Shown piece by piece: positions 51,020 through 60,485 of a stretch of DNA of 64,000 bases. Position 1 is the stretch's first letter, and every line of letters starts with the position of its first letter. This DNA comes from Cerina litoralis (GTDB taxonomy: Bacteria; Bacteroidota; Bacteroidia; Flavobacteriales; Flavobacteriaceae). The stretch is from positions 62,001 to 126,000 of the forward strand of contig JAIRBC010000015.1 of NCBI GenBank assembly GCA_022008415.1, in the 5' to 3' direction. Below the pieces are notes generated by a model, which saw only the letters and a program-made list of their open reading frames with translations, was not told the DNA's origin and made no database searches. Position numbers and translations under genes: made by a program.

Positions 51020-52426
51020 ATGAGTTCTTATGATGTTGTTATTATCGGTTCCGGTCCTGGTGGTTATGTAGCCGCCATCCGTTGTGCGCAGTTGGGAATG
51101 AAAACCGCCATAATTGAAAAATATGCTTCGCTCGGAGGCACCTGCCTCAACGTGGGCTGTATCCCTTCAAAAGCTCTTTTGGACTCATCGCACCATTACG
51201 AGGAAGCTAACCAGCACTTTCAGGAACACGGCATTGAAATCCCGGGAGACGTCAAGGTCAACATAGAGAAAATGATTGCGCGGAAACAGTCGGTCGTAGA
51301 CCAAACGACCAAGGGTATCCAATTCTTGATGGACAAAAATAAAATTGATGTTTATGAAGGCATCGGCAGTTTTAAGGATGCCACACATGTCCACATCAAA
51401 AAGAACGGCGGAAAGCAGGAAACCGTCGAAGCCAAAAATATTATCATCGCCACGGGATCCAAACCTTCTACCCTACCCTTTATAAAATTGGACAAGGAGC
51501 GGATCATCACTTCTACCGAAGCTTTGGAACTCAAGGAAATTCCCAAGCAGCTGATCGTGATCGGCGGGGGTGTAATCGGCCTCGAACTCGGTCAAGTATA
51601 CAAGCGCTTGGGTTCGGAAGTTACCGTAGTGGAATTTATGGACCGCATTATCCCGGGAATGGACGGGGCTTTGTCCAAGGAACTGATGAAGGTATTGAAA
51701 AAACAAAAGATGAAGTTCCACCTCTCTACCAAGGTAAAATCGGTGACGCGCAAGGGCAAGGAGATCATCGTTAAAGCGGACAACAAAAAAGGGGAAGAAA
51801 TCACTTTAAAAGGGGACTATTGCCTGGTTTCGGTCGGCCGCAGACCTTATACGAACGGATTAAATGCAGAGGCGGCAGGTGTAAAAATCGACGACCGGGG
51901 TCGCATTGCGGTAAACGAACACCTACAGACCAATATTTCCAATATCTACGCAATCGGGGATGTCGTTAAAGGAGCTATGCTCGCCCATAAGGCCAGTGAG
52001 GAAGGGACCTTGGTGGCCGAACAGTTGGCGGGACAAAAGCCACATATCGATTATAATTTAATTCCCGGGGTAGTCTACACCTGGCCCGAAGTGGCCGCCG
52101 TGGGCAAGACCGAAGAAGAACTAAAGGAGGCTGGCGTTGCCTACAAAACGGGTCAGTTTCCCATGAGGGCACTCGGTCGAGCAAGGGCCAGTATGGACCT
52201 AGACGGATTCGTAAAAATATTGGCCGATAAGGAAACCGATGAGGTTTTGGGTATCCATATGATCGGTGCCCGGGCCGCCGACCTTATTGCCGAAGGGGTT
52301 ACCGCTATGGAATTCCGTGCCTCGGCCGAAGATATCTCAAGAATGAGCCACGCCCACCCTACCTATGCAGAGGCCGTGAAAGAAGCTGCGTTGGCGGCTA
52401 CGGAAGATAGGCCGATACATATTTAA
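51020..52426 (+). CDS. lpdA: Dihydrolipoyl dehydrogenase (E3)
   Basis: 468 residues. FAD-binding GSGPGGYVAAI, redox disulfide GGTCLNVGCIPSK (Cys42, Cys47), NAD-binding GGGVIGLELG, and the C-terminal His-Glu pair in HAHPTYAEAVKEAA. It reoxidises lipoyl groups of the 2-oxoacid dehydrogenase and glycine cleavage complexes. It stands alone, so it probably serves several complexes. Confidence 0.96.
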   Translation: MSSYDVVIIGSGPGGYVAAIRCAQLGMKTAIIEKYASLGGTCLNVGCIPSKALLDSSHHYEEANQHFQEHGIEIPGDVKVNIEKMIARKQSVVDQTTKGIQFLMDKNKIDVYEGIGSFKDATHVHIKKNGGKQETVEAKNIIIATGSKPSTLPFIKLDKERIITSTEALELKEIPKQLIVIGGGVIGLELGQVYKRLGSEVTVVEFMDRIIPGMDGALSKELMKVLKKQKMKFHLSTKVKSVTRKGKEIIVKADNKKGEEITLKGDYCLVSVGRRPYTNGLNAEAAGVKIDDRGRIAVNEHLQTNISNIYAIGDVVKGAMLAHKASEEGTLVAEQLAGQKPHIDYNLIPGVVYTWPEVAAVGKTEEELKEAGVAYKTGQFPMRALGRARASMDLDGFVKILADKETDEVLGIHMIGARAADLIAEGVTAMEFRASAEDISRMSHAHPTYAEAVKEAALAATEDRPIHI

Positions 52427-52796
52427 AGTTTAATCCCGATAATTATCTGGACAAACTCAAACTCAAAAAAAGGGGCGTGAATGGTTAACTAAGGCCGTTG
52501 CCCACGTTAAAATGGGGAGCGACTGTGATTCCCAATTCTCAATTCGGAAGAAACCGGACCTCAATAAGATTGTTGGCAACCGTAGACAAAGGACGAATGA
52601 TAATTTTGAGTCGGGGTTATGAGGTCATCTAAATTGAAACCAGAAACCGTATCACGGTCAACGGCATCACCGTATTACCACATCACGCTTGCCCGACTCC
52701 TTCATACAGGAGGCGGGGCATCACCGCATCACTGTATTACCGCATTTCCTATTAACAATTCACTAATAACCAATATCTATTAACCCCTTTACCCTA
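52427..52796. repeat. 370-bp gap with hairpin repeat copy 1 and a heptamer array
   Basis: No gene. The first 210 bp show nothing I can name. Then come octamer-like words (ACCGTATC, ACCGTATT), the 40-bp hairpin repeat in minus orientation (52682-52722), and five heptamers CTATTAA, CAATTCA, CTAATAA, CCAATAT, CTATTAA at 52749-52783. Confidence 0.7.
52682..52722 (-). repeat. Dispersed hairpin repeat, copy 1
   Basis: On the minus strand it reads GATGCCCCGCCTCCTGTATG continuing AAGGAGTCGGGCAAGCGTGAT. CCCGCCTCCT and AGGAGTCGGG pair with one mismatch. Copies 2 and 3 lie at 59080 and 61433. Confidence 0.85.
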
Positions 52797-53876
52797 TCAA
52801 AGCCACTTCTTCCTTTTAAAGTAGAGCATCATCCCTATAAATAGGAGCAGCATTACGCCCAGGACCATAAAATACCCGTACTTCCAGTGCAGCTCTGGCA
52901 TAAAATCAAAATTCATTCCATAGACACCGGCAATAAAGGTCAAGGGTATAAAAATGGAGGCCATAATGGTAAGCACTTTCATTACCTCGTTCATTTTATT
53001 GCTCACGTTGGTCATATACAATTCCATCAGACTGGTGGACATTTCCCTATACAACTGCAAATTTTCGTTTATCTCGTTGCAATGGTCCAAGACATCCCGT
53101 AAATAGAGTTTGGTCTCCTTGGTAATCAACGGGCTTTCGGAATCTATGAGCTTACCTATGAGTTCCTTTACGGGGAACGCCCATTTTCTGACCCCCATCA
53201 CCTCCTTCTTTAGCTGCTGTATGTTATGGGCGGTTTCTGGTGTTGGATCATAATATACTTCTTCTTCCAGGGCCTCCAGCTGATCGTAAATATTCTCCAA
53301 TACGGCGTAATAGTTGTCGATTATGGAATCTATTAATGCAAAAAACAGATAATCGGGCCCGTTGTTGCGGATCCGGCCCAATTTGTTGCCCATTCGCTCC
53401 CTGACCCCTCCAAAAACATCGTATTCCAATTCTTGAAGTACCAGTACGGCATTCTTACACAGGATTACCGCCGTATGTTCGATCACCAATTCATTGTTGG
53501 TATCTATATACATCATCTTGAACACCCCAAAGATGTAATCCTCATATTCATCGATCTTGGGTCGGCTATGGGTATTGACCGCGTCTTCCAATATCAAAGG
53601 GTTAAACCCGAACTCTTTCCCAATAACACCTATTTTCGCCTCATCCGTCAGACCCACAATATTCATCCATGTGATTTCGGGGGTTCTTGTGTAGCGACCA
53701 ATACCTTGGACATCCTTGAGCTGGGAAAGGTGTAAATTGTCTTTGTCATACTCGGCGACCGTTACCACAAATTTACTGTCGGTCCGGCTGCCCATATAGG
53801 TAATCGTCCCTGGGGCGGCACCCATTTTCTTGGCGGACCTAAATTGTCTCTTCAGGTTTTTGTTCTTTTTGGACAT
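52797..53876 (-). CDS. corA: Magnesium/cobalt transporter CorA
   Basis: 359 residues. A cytoplasmic alpha/beta domain and long helix precede two C-terminal membrane helices. The pore motif YGMNFDFMPEL ends the first helix, and the protein finishes with a basic KRKKWL tail. It forms pentamers that let Mg2+ enter down its gradient. MITE copy 2 begins 27 nt upstream of its start and so lies in the promoter region. Confidence 0.94.
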   Translation of the reverse strand: MSKKNKNLKRQFRSAKKMGAAPGTITYMGSRTDSKFVVTVAEYDKDNLHLSQLKDVQGIGRYTRTPEITWMNIVGLTDEAKIGVIGKEFGFNPLILEDAVNTHSRPKIDEYEDYIFGVFKMMYIDTNNELVIEHTAVILCKNAVLVLQELEYDVFGGVRERMGNKLGRIRNNGPDYLFFALIDSIIDNYYAVLENIYDQLEALEEEVYYDPTPETAHNIQQLKKEVMGVRKWAFPVKELIGKLIDSESPLITKETKLYLRDVLDHCNEINENLQLYREMSTSLMELYMTNVSNKMNEVMKVLTIMASIFIPLTFIAGVYGMNFDFMPELHWKYGYFMVLGVMLLLFIGMMLYFKRKKWL

Positions 53877-53902
53877 GCTTCTTTTTTAAAGGTGTTCTAA
53901 AT

Positions 53903-54101
53903 GAAGTGGTTTAAACTTTTTCTTTTACCTGCAAATATCACATTACCGCCCGTACCGGATCGGGCGGGTTACACCGTCAATTTCCCATTTTTGATTACCG
54001 TAGCTCTGCTACGCTATTAAAAAAGGACTTCATTTCGGCACAAAAGCCGATATTCTCGGTTCCTCCCGATAAATATCGGGACAAAAAGTTTAAATCACTT
54101 C
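53903..54101 (-). mobile_element. MITE-like element, copy 2 (199 bp)
   Basis: Ends read GAAGTGGTTTAAACTTTTT and, on the other strand, GAAGTGATTTAAACTTTTT: 19-bp terminal inverted repeats with one mismatch. Inside are hairpins CCCGATA/TATCGGG, TCGGC/GCCGA and GTAGC/GCTAC. It shares its block order with copy 1 and is of the same length. A GC-rich ACCGCCCG/CGGGCGGGT hairpin (53945-53969) is inserted at a different place and in the opposite orientation relative to the element. It lies between truA and corA. Confidence 0.82.
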
Positions 54102-54145
54102 AATGTAAGGAAAAAGGAATGAGTATCGCCAAAGTTCAAAGATTA

Positions 54146-54928
54146 TCAAAATTCCAATCTCTTCAACATAAGTCCAGAGCCGGGAGCCACATACGTGAGC
54201 CGCAGGGCACTGGCATCGATCAATGAGTTTTCCAAATCTGCCACGGTAAGTTCCCCCCTTCCCAATTGGATCAGTGCCCCCATCATCATCCGAACCTGAT
54301 ACCTCATAAATCCCTCCCCCCTAACGGTCAGCATATAGCTCTTTTTTGGAAAAAAATTTGCGGTCAAAATCGCGTTTTCCTTTATTTCGCAACCCGAGAT
54401 CGTCCTGCGGGTTTTTGTGTTTTTCTGCGCTCTTGCCGTATAGACCGCAAAATCGTGGGTGCCCACGAAAAGGGTACAGGCAGATTTCATCAACCCTATA
54501 TCCAACGGTCCTGGAATATGGGCCATAAACGGCGCACTGAACGGATGGTTCTTTTCCCCATAGGAAAACAGATATACGTATTCCTTGAACTTGGGATGCT
54601 GGATAATATTGAATTCCCCAACTACCTCCGTCACCTCCAAGGCCTTAATGTCCGGGGGTAAATTGAGGTTGAACGCTTCTATAAATTTCTCGAAATCGCC
54701 AATGGGTTCCTCTTCCAGAAAAAGTTCGAAAGCAGCATCCAAGGCCGATACCTTGGCATCTGTACGGCCAGCTCCCAAAATCTTAATCTTTTTGCCCGGC
54801 ATTATAAATTTTAGGGTCTTGTACAGCATACCTTCCACGGTTCTTTGACCGGGTTGGTTTTGCCACCCGCTATATCGGAACCCCAGAAATTGAATTTTGA
54901 GCAGATACCGGTATTTTCTGTTTTGCAT
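54146..54928 (-). CDS. truA: tRNA pseudouridine synthase A
   Basis: 260 residues. The catalytic Asp57 lies in GAGRTDAKVSAL; the TruA opening KIQFLGFRYSGWQNQPGQRT and late GEGFMRYQVRMMMGALIQLG are clear. The usual GAGRTDxGVHA has become KVSA here, a family-level variation. It makes pseudouridine at positions 38-40 of tRNA anticodon arms. Confidence 0.94.
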   Translation of the reverse strand: MQNRKYRYLLKIQFLGFRYSGWQNQPGQRTVEGMLYKTLKFIMPGKKIKILGAGRTDAKVSALDAAFELFLEEEPIGDFEKFIEAFNLNLPPDIKALEVTEVVGEFNIIQHPKFKEYVYLFSYGEKNHPFSAPFMAHIPGPLDIGLMKSACTLFVGTHDFAVYTARAQKNTKTRRTISGCEIKENAILTANFFPKKSYMLTVRGEGFMRYQVRMMMGALIQLGRGELTVADLENSLIDASALRLTYVAPGSGLMLKRLEF

Positions 54929-55098
54929 TGGTTTTCTTTTTGTACTATCCCCCTATAAAACTAGTTCACAAAACTCAATTGTAAATAAATGACAGTTCCA
55001 TCAATTTTTTGTTTGGCCGGGGGTTCACCATAAGGTATACGATTTAAACAAGGGTATCAATTTTTTTTGTATTTTAACAGCGAACTGGTTTAGATTTT

Positions 55099-55106
55099 TA
55101 CTTTTG
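55099..55106 (+). promoter_or_regulatory. -7 box TACTTTTG
   Basis: Exact TAnnTTTG 106 nt before ATG 55213. A TCCCGA/TCGGGA hairpin follows within the putative leader (about 55112-55130). Confidence 0.4.
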
Positions 55107-55212
55107 CCGGAGTCCCGAAGCGTCGGGATACATTTTGCATCCTAATTTTACCATTTTTTAGTAATTTAGCTAGGGTAATATTAAGAATAACCTCAATTGA
55201 AATTTAACTAAG

Positions 55213-55653
55213 ATGACGGAAAAATCAACTATTAAGCCCCCAACTTGGTTTTGGGTAGTAAGTGTATTGGGCCTTTTATGGAACCTGATGGGTGCCATGG
55301 CCTATTTGGGCCAAGCCTTTATGACGGACGAGATGAAGGAAGCCTTACCAGCAGAACAGGTAGCACTGATGGAAAACACCCCAGCCTGGGTAACGGCTGC
55401 CTTTGCGGTCGCGGTTTGGGGCGGCCTTTTGGGATGTATTGGCCTGCTATTGCGAAAAAAATGGGCCCAAACGCTCTTTTTAATTTCCCTGGTCGGTATT
55501 TTGGCGCAGTTTGGTTATTCCTATTTTATGACAAACGCCGCCGAAGTTTACGGTGCGTTTCAGGCCAAAGTAATGCCCCTGCTTATCATCGGGGCCGGAA
55601 TCGCCCTGTTGTACTTTTCGGGAACGGCAGAAAAAAGACGTTGGATTTTATAG
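55213..55653 (+). CDS. Four-helix membrane protein, unknown function
   Basis: 146 residues. Membrane helices at about 12-34, 62-82, 86-105 and 118-138; the loop after the first helix (TDEMKEALPAEQVALMENTP) is acidic. The opening PPTWFWVVSVLGLLWNLMGA is common in a Bacteroidota family sometimes loosely named sugar transporter, without evidence. Apparently monocistronic. Confidence 0.75.
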   Translation: MTEKSTIKPPTWFWVVSVLGLLWNLMGAMAYLGQAFMTDEMKEALPAEQVALMENTPAWVTAAFAVAVWGGLLGCIGLLLRKKWAQTLFLISLVGILAQFGYSYFMTNAAEVYGAFQAKVMPLLIIGAGIALLYFSGTAEKRRWIL

Positions 55654-55781
55654 CTAAAATTTTATCCGTATCAAGGCTTATCGCCATACGTAAAGAAGGC
55701 AAAACCCTGTGCAAACACGCGTTCTAATCAACACTAAGGGTTAAGGGCTGCTGGCATAACGATTCATTAAAGATATTCTCC

Positions 55782-56600
55782 ATGAGGCCCTATGCGCACC
55801 TACTTTCTTATCTCGCAGCGTTCTTGTGTCTTGGATGTGCAGCCAATAAGGACAGTTATTATCAGAAGGGGGAAATAGTTGATATTCGGTTAAACCAAGC
55901 ACCGGAGGCCGCCGTTATAGGTGCCGGTTTGGCCGTGGTGGCCCCCGTTTTGATCGATTATGGGATAGGTTCCTTAAAAAGAGTACTTGCCAAAGAGGCC
56001 AATAAATACACGGCTGCCTACGGCAATGAGATTAACGACTCCCATTTTTACAAAAATGTTTCCGGTATAGCCCATTCCTTAAACTACGAATCGGTAACCC
56101 TGACCAGAAAAGTGGGGATAGAGGGCAGCCAGACCACGGTTTCCCAGATTACCATAAAGTTCTCGACGGATGGGAGCGGCACCTTTTTATCCCTGCAACC
56201 CCTCAATATTAAAATAGATAAAAGCAAGGCCAAATTACGGCGAAATGACAATACATTGGATCTGGTGCTACAGGTGCAAATGATTTCTTATTGGATAGAT
56301 AGGGACCAACAATACCACGCGGAGGAGACCGCAAATATCGCTATACCGGTGTACAATATAGAACTTGGAAGATCTTATGGTCCGCAAGATGAGGAACTTT
56401 CAAAGAATTCAAAATGGTTTTTGCCCGTGCCCTTATCCCATAGGGAGGACGGACAGGTTTTTGGAAACGGCACCTTTTCACTTGTTGTTACGGTTACGGA
56501 ATTGGATGATTTTGGAAAGCGTATCGGCAGCATCTCGGACCTGGTCCACACCAATGAGGCAGCACTTAAGGATTGGCTATTGCAACTTTTGGAAAAGTAA
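55782..56600 (+). CDS. Lipoprotein of unknown function
   Basis: 272 residues. The signal ends in LGC (Cys19), so lipid-anchored. A Gly/Ala/Val-rich segment (EAAVIGAGLAVVAPVLIDYG, residues about 45-65) could insert into a membrane. The remainder is beta-rich with VTLTRKVGIEGSQTTVSQIT and ends in a basic-hydrophobic DWLLQLLEK helix. I recognise no family. Confidence 0.7.
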   Translation: MRPYAHLLSYLAAFLCLGCAANKDSYYQKGEIVDIRLNQAPEAAVIGAGLAVVAPVLIDYGIGSLKRVLAKEANKYTAAYGNEINDSHFYKNVSGIAHSLNYESVTLTRKVGIEGSQTTVSQITIKFSTDGSGTFLSLQPLNIKIDKSKAKLRRNDNTLDLVLQVQMISYWIDRDQQYHAEETANIAIPVYNIELGRSYGPQDEELSKNSKWFLPVPLSHREDGQVFGNGTFSLVVTVTELDDFGKRIGSISDLVHTNEAALKDWLLQLLEK

Positions 56601-56997
56601 AATTATTGACCTTGGCACTAAGTCAATAATTATGCATTAGGGAAAACAACGCGGTTGGGCTAAAGCCCTGAAATTAATATGACTAACAGACCTCGGCCTA
56701 AAGGCCGTGGCACTTGAACCCTGATTTCATATTGCCCCCGGATTCATCCGGGGGTTGGCAGGATTTACCAACAGTATAGGGCTTTAGCCCAAACCCGACC
56801 GGCGAGGAAACAGTGAGTACAATGGAATTGGGCTTATTGGCAAGGTACCCAAGTCAATAAAAAAATAAATTTACGCGAGTTTTCACAACGGTTTTTTGGA
56901 GATACCCAACATTGATTGCGGTTCATCGAAATTATTAAAATAAATAAAAACGGACCTCGTTTTTAGGTTGAAGCGATGAGGAGCTGAAACGATATTT
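56601..56997. repeat. REP-like palindrome cluster B
   Basis: A 397-bp gap. In order: GGGCTAAAGCCC (56657-56668), CGGCC/GGCCG around TAAA (56694-56707), GCCCCCGGAT/ATCCGGGGG hairpin (56734-56754) and GGGCTTTAGCCC (56779-56790). The part from the GCCCC hairpin to GGCTTTAGCC lines up with cluster A at 12.78-12.83 kb, same orientation. The last 180 bp show nothing I can name. Confidence 0.7.
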
Positions 56998-57477
56998 ATG
57001 CTATACAAGAAACAAATCCGCTATTGGAACACCACCGTGATCCTGACCGTATTTACTTTGGTCTCCCTTAGTATCTACAGCTTTTACGGATTATATACCA
57101 ATAAGTTTTACTTTTTAAAAATTGACAACTATATTTTTCCGTTGCTCACTTTGGTCCATTTTTTATACCTCTACGTGGTTGGGTTTAAAATAAGGGAACA
57201 GGAAATCGCCGACCCACAAATGCGGAATTTGGAATATTCCCTATATGTTATTTTGCTGGTTTACGGTTTTAAAACCATTGAAACGCTCACCATTCTATTG
57301 AGCTACGGCGAGTACCAAAACCATGTAATACCCGATACCTTTATCCCTATGGGGACTACCATGTTTGTTTTATATATGTTTCTGTTGTTCCTCACTTTCT
57401 TGAGCTTTAAGCTCAGGAAGGAATTCGTAGGAGGTTACAATTTTGAAAACATGACCGATATAGATTCTTGGCATTAG
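56998..57477 (+). CDS. Four-helix membrane protein, unknown function
   Basis: 159 residues. Helices at about 13-32, 42-63, 78-100 and 118-138; the N-terminus is basic (MLYKKQIRYW) and the C-terminus soluble (YNFENMTDIDSWH). No conserved motif recognised. Convergent with the MoxR-type ATPase 43 nt away. Confidence 0.7.
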   Translation: MLYKKQIRYWNTTVILTVFTLVSLSIYSFYGLYTNKFYFLKIDNYIFPLLTLVHFLYLYVVGFKIREQEIADPQMRNLEYSLYVILLVYGFKTIETLTILLSYGEYQNHVIPDTFIPMGTTMFVLYMFLLFLTFLSFKLRKEFVGGYNFENMTDIDSWH

Positions 57478-57520
57478 GATAAATTGTACAATACAATTAC
57501 TACCGTCGTGGCCAAGTTAA

Positions 57521-58990
57521 TTACAGCCCGCTGATAATACTACCGTACAGGTCCTTAAATTGGTATCCCCGCACAAAACGGTGTTTGCTCAATTTTTTAT
57601 TGGCCACCAGGCCCCAAAGCAATAGTTCCTTTAAAAAATACCGGTCCTTTTTGTCCGCCTTTGGTTGAAATTTAGCTATCAAACGATCTAACGGGGCAAC
57701 GCTGTCCAGTTTTTTTTGGTACTCCCGATCGGTGGCATCGTCCAGCAATTCAAAGCCTTCCCCATCAAAAAACCAGGAAATCAATTCGTCATAGGGGCTT
57801 TGGGCATCCTTGCGTTCTAACTTTTCAATTTTTGGAAAGTAGCTGGGAAACAAGGTTTTTATGGCATCCTCCATCAAAATTTGCGCAACGATATCGGCCC
57901 CTTCCTGTTCCCCTTCGTAAACCAATTCAATTTTTCCCGTAATGGCCGGGATTACCCCCATAAAATCGCTTAGGCGAACGCTGGTCCCGTCCTCTCCATT
58001 TTTAAGGGCCCTGTGTTCCGCGGTACTCAACAGGTTCTCAAGGGCCGTTATTCCCATACGGGCGCTTACGCCGCTTTTGGCATCGACGTACTCGCTACTG
58101 CGGGCCTCAAAACTAATTTGTTCCAAAAGGTCCTTGGCAAGATCGGGCACATATATGGATTTCTCCTGTCGTTTGTCCAGATGGGCTTCCTGTGCCGTTA
58201 TTTTCCTAGCGGTAGCGATGTCTGCCGGATAATGGGTCAGTATTTGGGAGCCTATCCTATCTTTTAAAGGGGTAACAATACTGCCCCTATTGGTATAGTC
58301 CTCCGGATTAGCCGTAAATACAAATTGCAGGTCCAAGGGCAAACGCAACTTAAATCCCCTAATCTGTATATCCCCTTCCTGCAAAATATTAAAAAGTGCA
58401 ACCTGGATGCGGGCCTGTAGGTCTGGTAGTTCGTTGATGACGAAAATACTCCGGTTGGCACGGGGAATCATCCCAAAATGTATCACCCTGTCGTCTGCAT
58501 AGGACAGTTTTAGGTTGGCCGCCTTTATGGGATCAAGGTCCCCTATCAGGTCGGCTACGGTAACATCAGGGGTCGCCAACTTTTCATAGAAGCGCTCTTC
58601 CCTGTGTAGCCAGGTTATGGGCGTCTCCTCCCCTTTTTTGTCGATAAGTTGCAACGCATATCGGGAAATGGGCTTAAAGGGGTCATCATGGATTTCCGAA
58701 CCCTCCACAACGGGAATGTACTCGTCCAATAAATTGACCATCAGGCGGGCCAACCGCGTCTTCGCCTGGCCTCGCAGTCCCAAAAGGTTGATGTTGTGCC
58801 GGGATAGAATGGCCCGTTCCAGTTCTGGGATGACAGAATTTTCGAAACCCCAGACTCCGGGAAAGGTCACTTCGTTCTTTTGGATCTTGTTAATAAGATT
58901 GTCCCTTAGTTCGTCCTTGATGCTTTTGGTTTTATAACCCGCTTTCTTGAGTCCGCCGAGGGTGGAAATTTCGTTGTATTTCAAATTCAT
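57521..58990 (-). CDS. MoxR/ChlI-type AAA+ ATPase
   Basis: 489 residues. Walker A is GLRGQAKTR (residues 71-79; Ala precedes the Lys), Walker B SIFVINELPDL, sensor region LQFVFTANPEDYTNRGS. It resembles the ATPase subunit of Mg-chelatase but has a C-terminal extension of about 130 residues. No tetrapyrrole genes are near. Paired with a VWA-domain gene upstream on the same strand (253-nt gap holding repeats), it forms the usual MoxR-VWA set, thought to remodel proteins or help insert metal cofactors. Target unknown. Confidence 0.87.
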   Translation of the reverse strand: MNLKYNEISTLGGLKKAGYKTKSIKDELRDNLINKIQKNEVTFPGVWGFENSVIPELERAILSRHNINLLGLRGQAKTRLARLMVNLLDEYIPVVEGSEIHDDPFKPISRYALQLIDKKGEETPITWLHREERFYEKLATPDVTVADLIGDLDPIKAANLKLSYADDRVIHFGMIPRANRSIFVINELPDLQARIQVALFNILQEGDIQIRGFKLRLPLDLQFVFTANPEDYTNRGSIVTPLKDRIGSQILTHYPADIATARKITAQEAHLDKRQEKSIYVPDLAKDLLEQISFEARSSEYVDAKSGVSARMGITALENLLSTAEHRALKNGEDGTSVRLSDFMGVIPAITGKIELVYEGEQEGADIVAQILMEDAIKTLFPSYFPKIEKLERKDAQSPYDELISWFFDGEGFELLDDATDREYQKKLDSVAPLDRLIAKFQPKADKKDRYFLKELLLWGLVANKKLSKHRFVRGYQFKDLYGSIISGL

Positions 58991-59012
58991 ATTTTATAAA
59001 GAATAGAGAAAA

Positions 59013-59040
59013 TAGATTATAGATAATAGACTATAGTCAA
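59013..59040 (+). repeat. Heptamer array, TAGA type
   Basis: TAGA at 59013, 59020, 59027 and TAGT at 59034 are spaced exactly 7 nt, just upstream of the AAA+ gene start. Confidence 0.6.
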
Positions 59041-59079
59041 TACTTCCTATGTTTTAAGATTTATGATGCCGTTTTCCGT

Positions 59080-59120
59080 GATGCCCCGCCTCCTGTATGA
59101 AGGAGTCGGGCAAGTGTGAT
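59080..59120 (+). repeat. Dispersed hairpin repeat, copy 2
   Basis: Same 40-bp core as copy 1 (one base differs: AAGTGTGAT). It is framed by an outer inverted repeat GTTTTCCGT (59071-59079) and ACGGAAAAC (59129-59137), making one larger cruciform-like unit. Confidence 0.85.
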
Positions 59121-59200
59121 ACGGTGAAACGGAAAACATCCCCCTTATTCGCAGCGAATTAAATCAGTTTCCAAATTCCAATTCACATATATCATTGCTC

Positions 59201-59249
59201 TTTTACCCTTTACCTTTTTACTTCGAACCTCGTACCTCCAACTTCATTT
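59201..59249 (+). repeat. Seven-unit heptamer array at the end of the VWA gene
   Basis: TTTTACC, CTTTACC, TTTTTAC, TTCGAAC, CTCGTAC, CTCCAAC, TTCATTT in exact phase; the last unit runs into the stop codon of the VWA gene. Confidence 0.75.
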
Positions 59250-60374
59250 CAGTCTTTTCTTCCTGTTGGCCTCATAGTCCTCAAAGATCATTTCCCCTAG
59301 GCCTTGGAGGCCCGTAAAAAATGCTTTTCCTTTATTGGCTTCGGTAAAATGGCGCACAAACTGCATTAAATAAGGATCTTGGGCGATCATAAAAGTGGTA
59401 ATCGGAATATGCAGTTTACGTGCCATCCGGGCCATGTTATAGCATTTCTCCACGATATAGTCGTCCAATCCCACGCTGTTCTTGTAATAATTTCCGTCGG
59501 GCAGTCGCAAACAACTGGGCTTGCCGTCTGTGATCATAAAAATCTGTTTGTTCGTGTTCCTTTTTCTACGCAACATATCCATCGCCAACTGCAGTCCGGC
59601 CACGGTATTGGTATGGTATGGCCCTACCTTTAAATAAGGGAGTTCTTTGATGGGGATCGGCCAGGCATCATTGCCAAAGACCAGAATATCCAAGGTATCC
59701 TTGGGGTATCGGGTGGTAATGAGTTCGGCCAGGGCCATGGCCACTTTTTTGGCCGGGGTAATACGGTCTTCGCCGTACAAGATCATACTGTGGCTTATAT
59801 CGATCATCAGCACCGTACTCATCTGGGCCTTGTATTGGGTATCTTCCACGACCAGATCGTCCTCGTTTAGGGAAAAACTATCCAATCCATGGTTTATCTG
59901 CGCATTCTTAAGGCTCTCTGTCATTGAAATATGTTCCAGTCCGTCCCCAAACCGGTACTCCCTTAAATCTCCAGTATGCTCGTCCCCTTGGCCAGATTTC
60001 CCCGTCCTGTGGTTACCTGCCCCGCTTCGTTTAATTTTGCCAAAAATCTGGTCTAAGGCCCGTTGCCTGATTATGCGCTCCATTTTTGCGGTTATAGAGA
60101 GGGAACCCTCACCCTTCTCGCCCTCCCCTTGGCCGCCACTGTCCTTAAACTCTTCCCGCAAAAATCCCTTGGCCTTAAGGTCTTCTATAAAATCATCTAT
60201 GGTGTAATCCTCATCGGTAAGGTCGTATTCCTTATCCAGTTCCCGCAACCAGTCTAAGGCCTCGTCTACATCGCCCGAAGTATGGGTGATAAGTTCCTGG
60301 AAAATATCGAAGAGTTTTTCAAAAGGGGTTAGTTCGGGTGCCTCATAAGGCGAAAAACGAAACCCCTTGTGCAT
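59244..60374 (-). CDS. VWA-domain protein partnered with the MoxR-type ATPase
   Basis: 376 residues from ATG 60374 (MHKGFRFSPYEAPELTPFEK), chosen because GGAGAG lies just upstream and because I expect homologs to begin here; ATG 60407 is the alternative. The N-third is helical, residues 90-145 are Gly/Gln/Glu-rich (GGQGEGEKGEGS), and the C-half is a von Willebrand A domain with MIDAS DISHS, a Thr in NTVAG and MITDGKPS. VWA partners recruit substrates for MoxR ATPases. No signal peptide, so cytoplasmic. Confidence 0.86.
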   Translation of the reverse strand: MHKGFRFSPYEAPELTPFEKLFDIFQELITHTSGDVDEALDWLRELDKEYDLTDEDYTIDDFIEDLKAKGFLREEFKDSGGQGEGEKGEGSLSITAKMERIIRQRALDQIFGKIKRSGAGNHRTGKSGQGDEHTGDLREYRFGDGLEHISMTESLKNAQINHGLDSFSLNEDDLVVEDTQYKAQMSTVLMIDISHSMILYGEDRITPAKKVAMALAELITTRYPKDTLDILVFGNDAWPIPIKELPYLKVGPYHTNTVAGLQLAMDMLRRKRNTNKQIFMITDGKPSCLRLPDGNYYKNSVGLDDYIVEKCYNMARMARKLHIPITTFMIAQDPYLMQFVRHFTEANKGKAFFTGLQGLGEMIFEDYEANRKKRLK

Positions 60375-60485
60375 ATTTCTCTCCGGTAAAAATTTATCCG
60401 TAACCATTACATAAAAATAAGGCTTTTCCCTTAACCCGTCCCCGTTTTAATGAAAACTTAACGGTTTGGACTATCTTCGCAAACC

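Noticed and set aside
59647..60207. 186-codon frame opposite the VWA gene
   Set aside because: It overlaps the MIDAS-containing coding region of a clear gene, and its Ser/Pro/Leu composition is typical of an antisense reading.
57521..60374. Reading the AAA+/VWA pair as magnesium chelatase BchI/BchD
   Set aside because: There is no BchH or other chlorophyll or cobalamin gene, and the ATPase has a different C-terminal extension. A MoxR-VWA role fits better.
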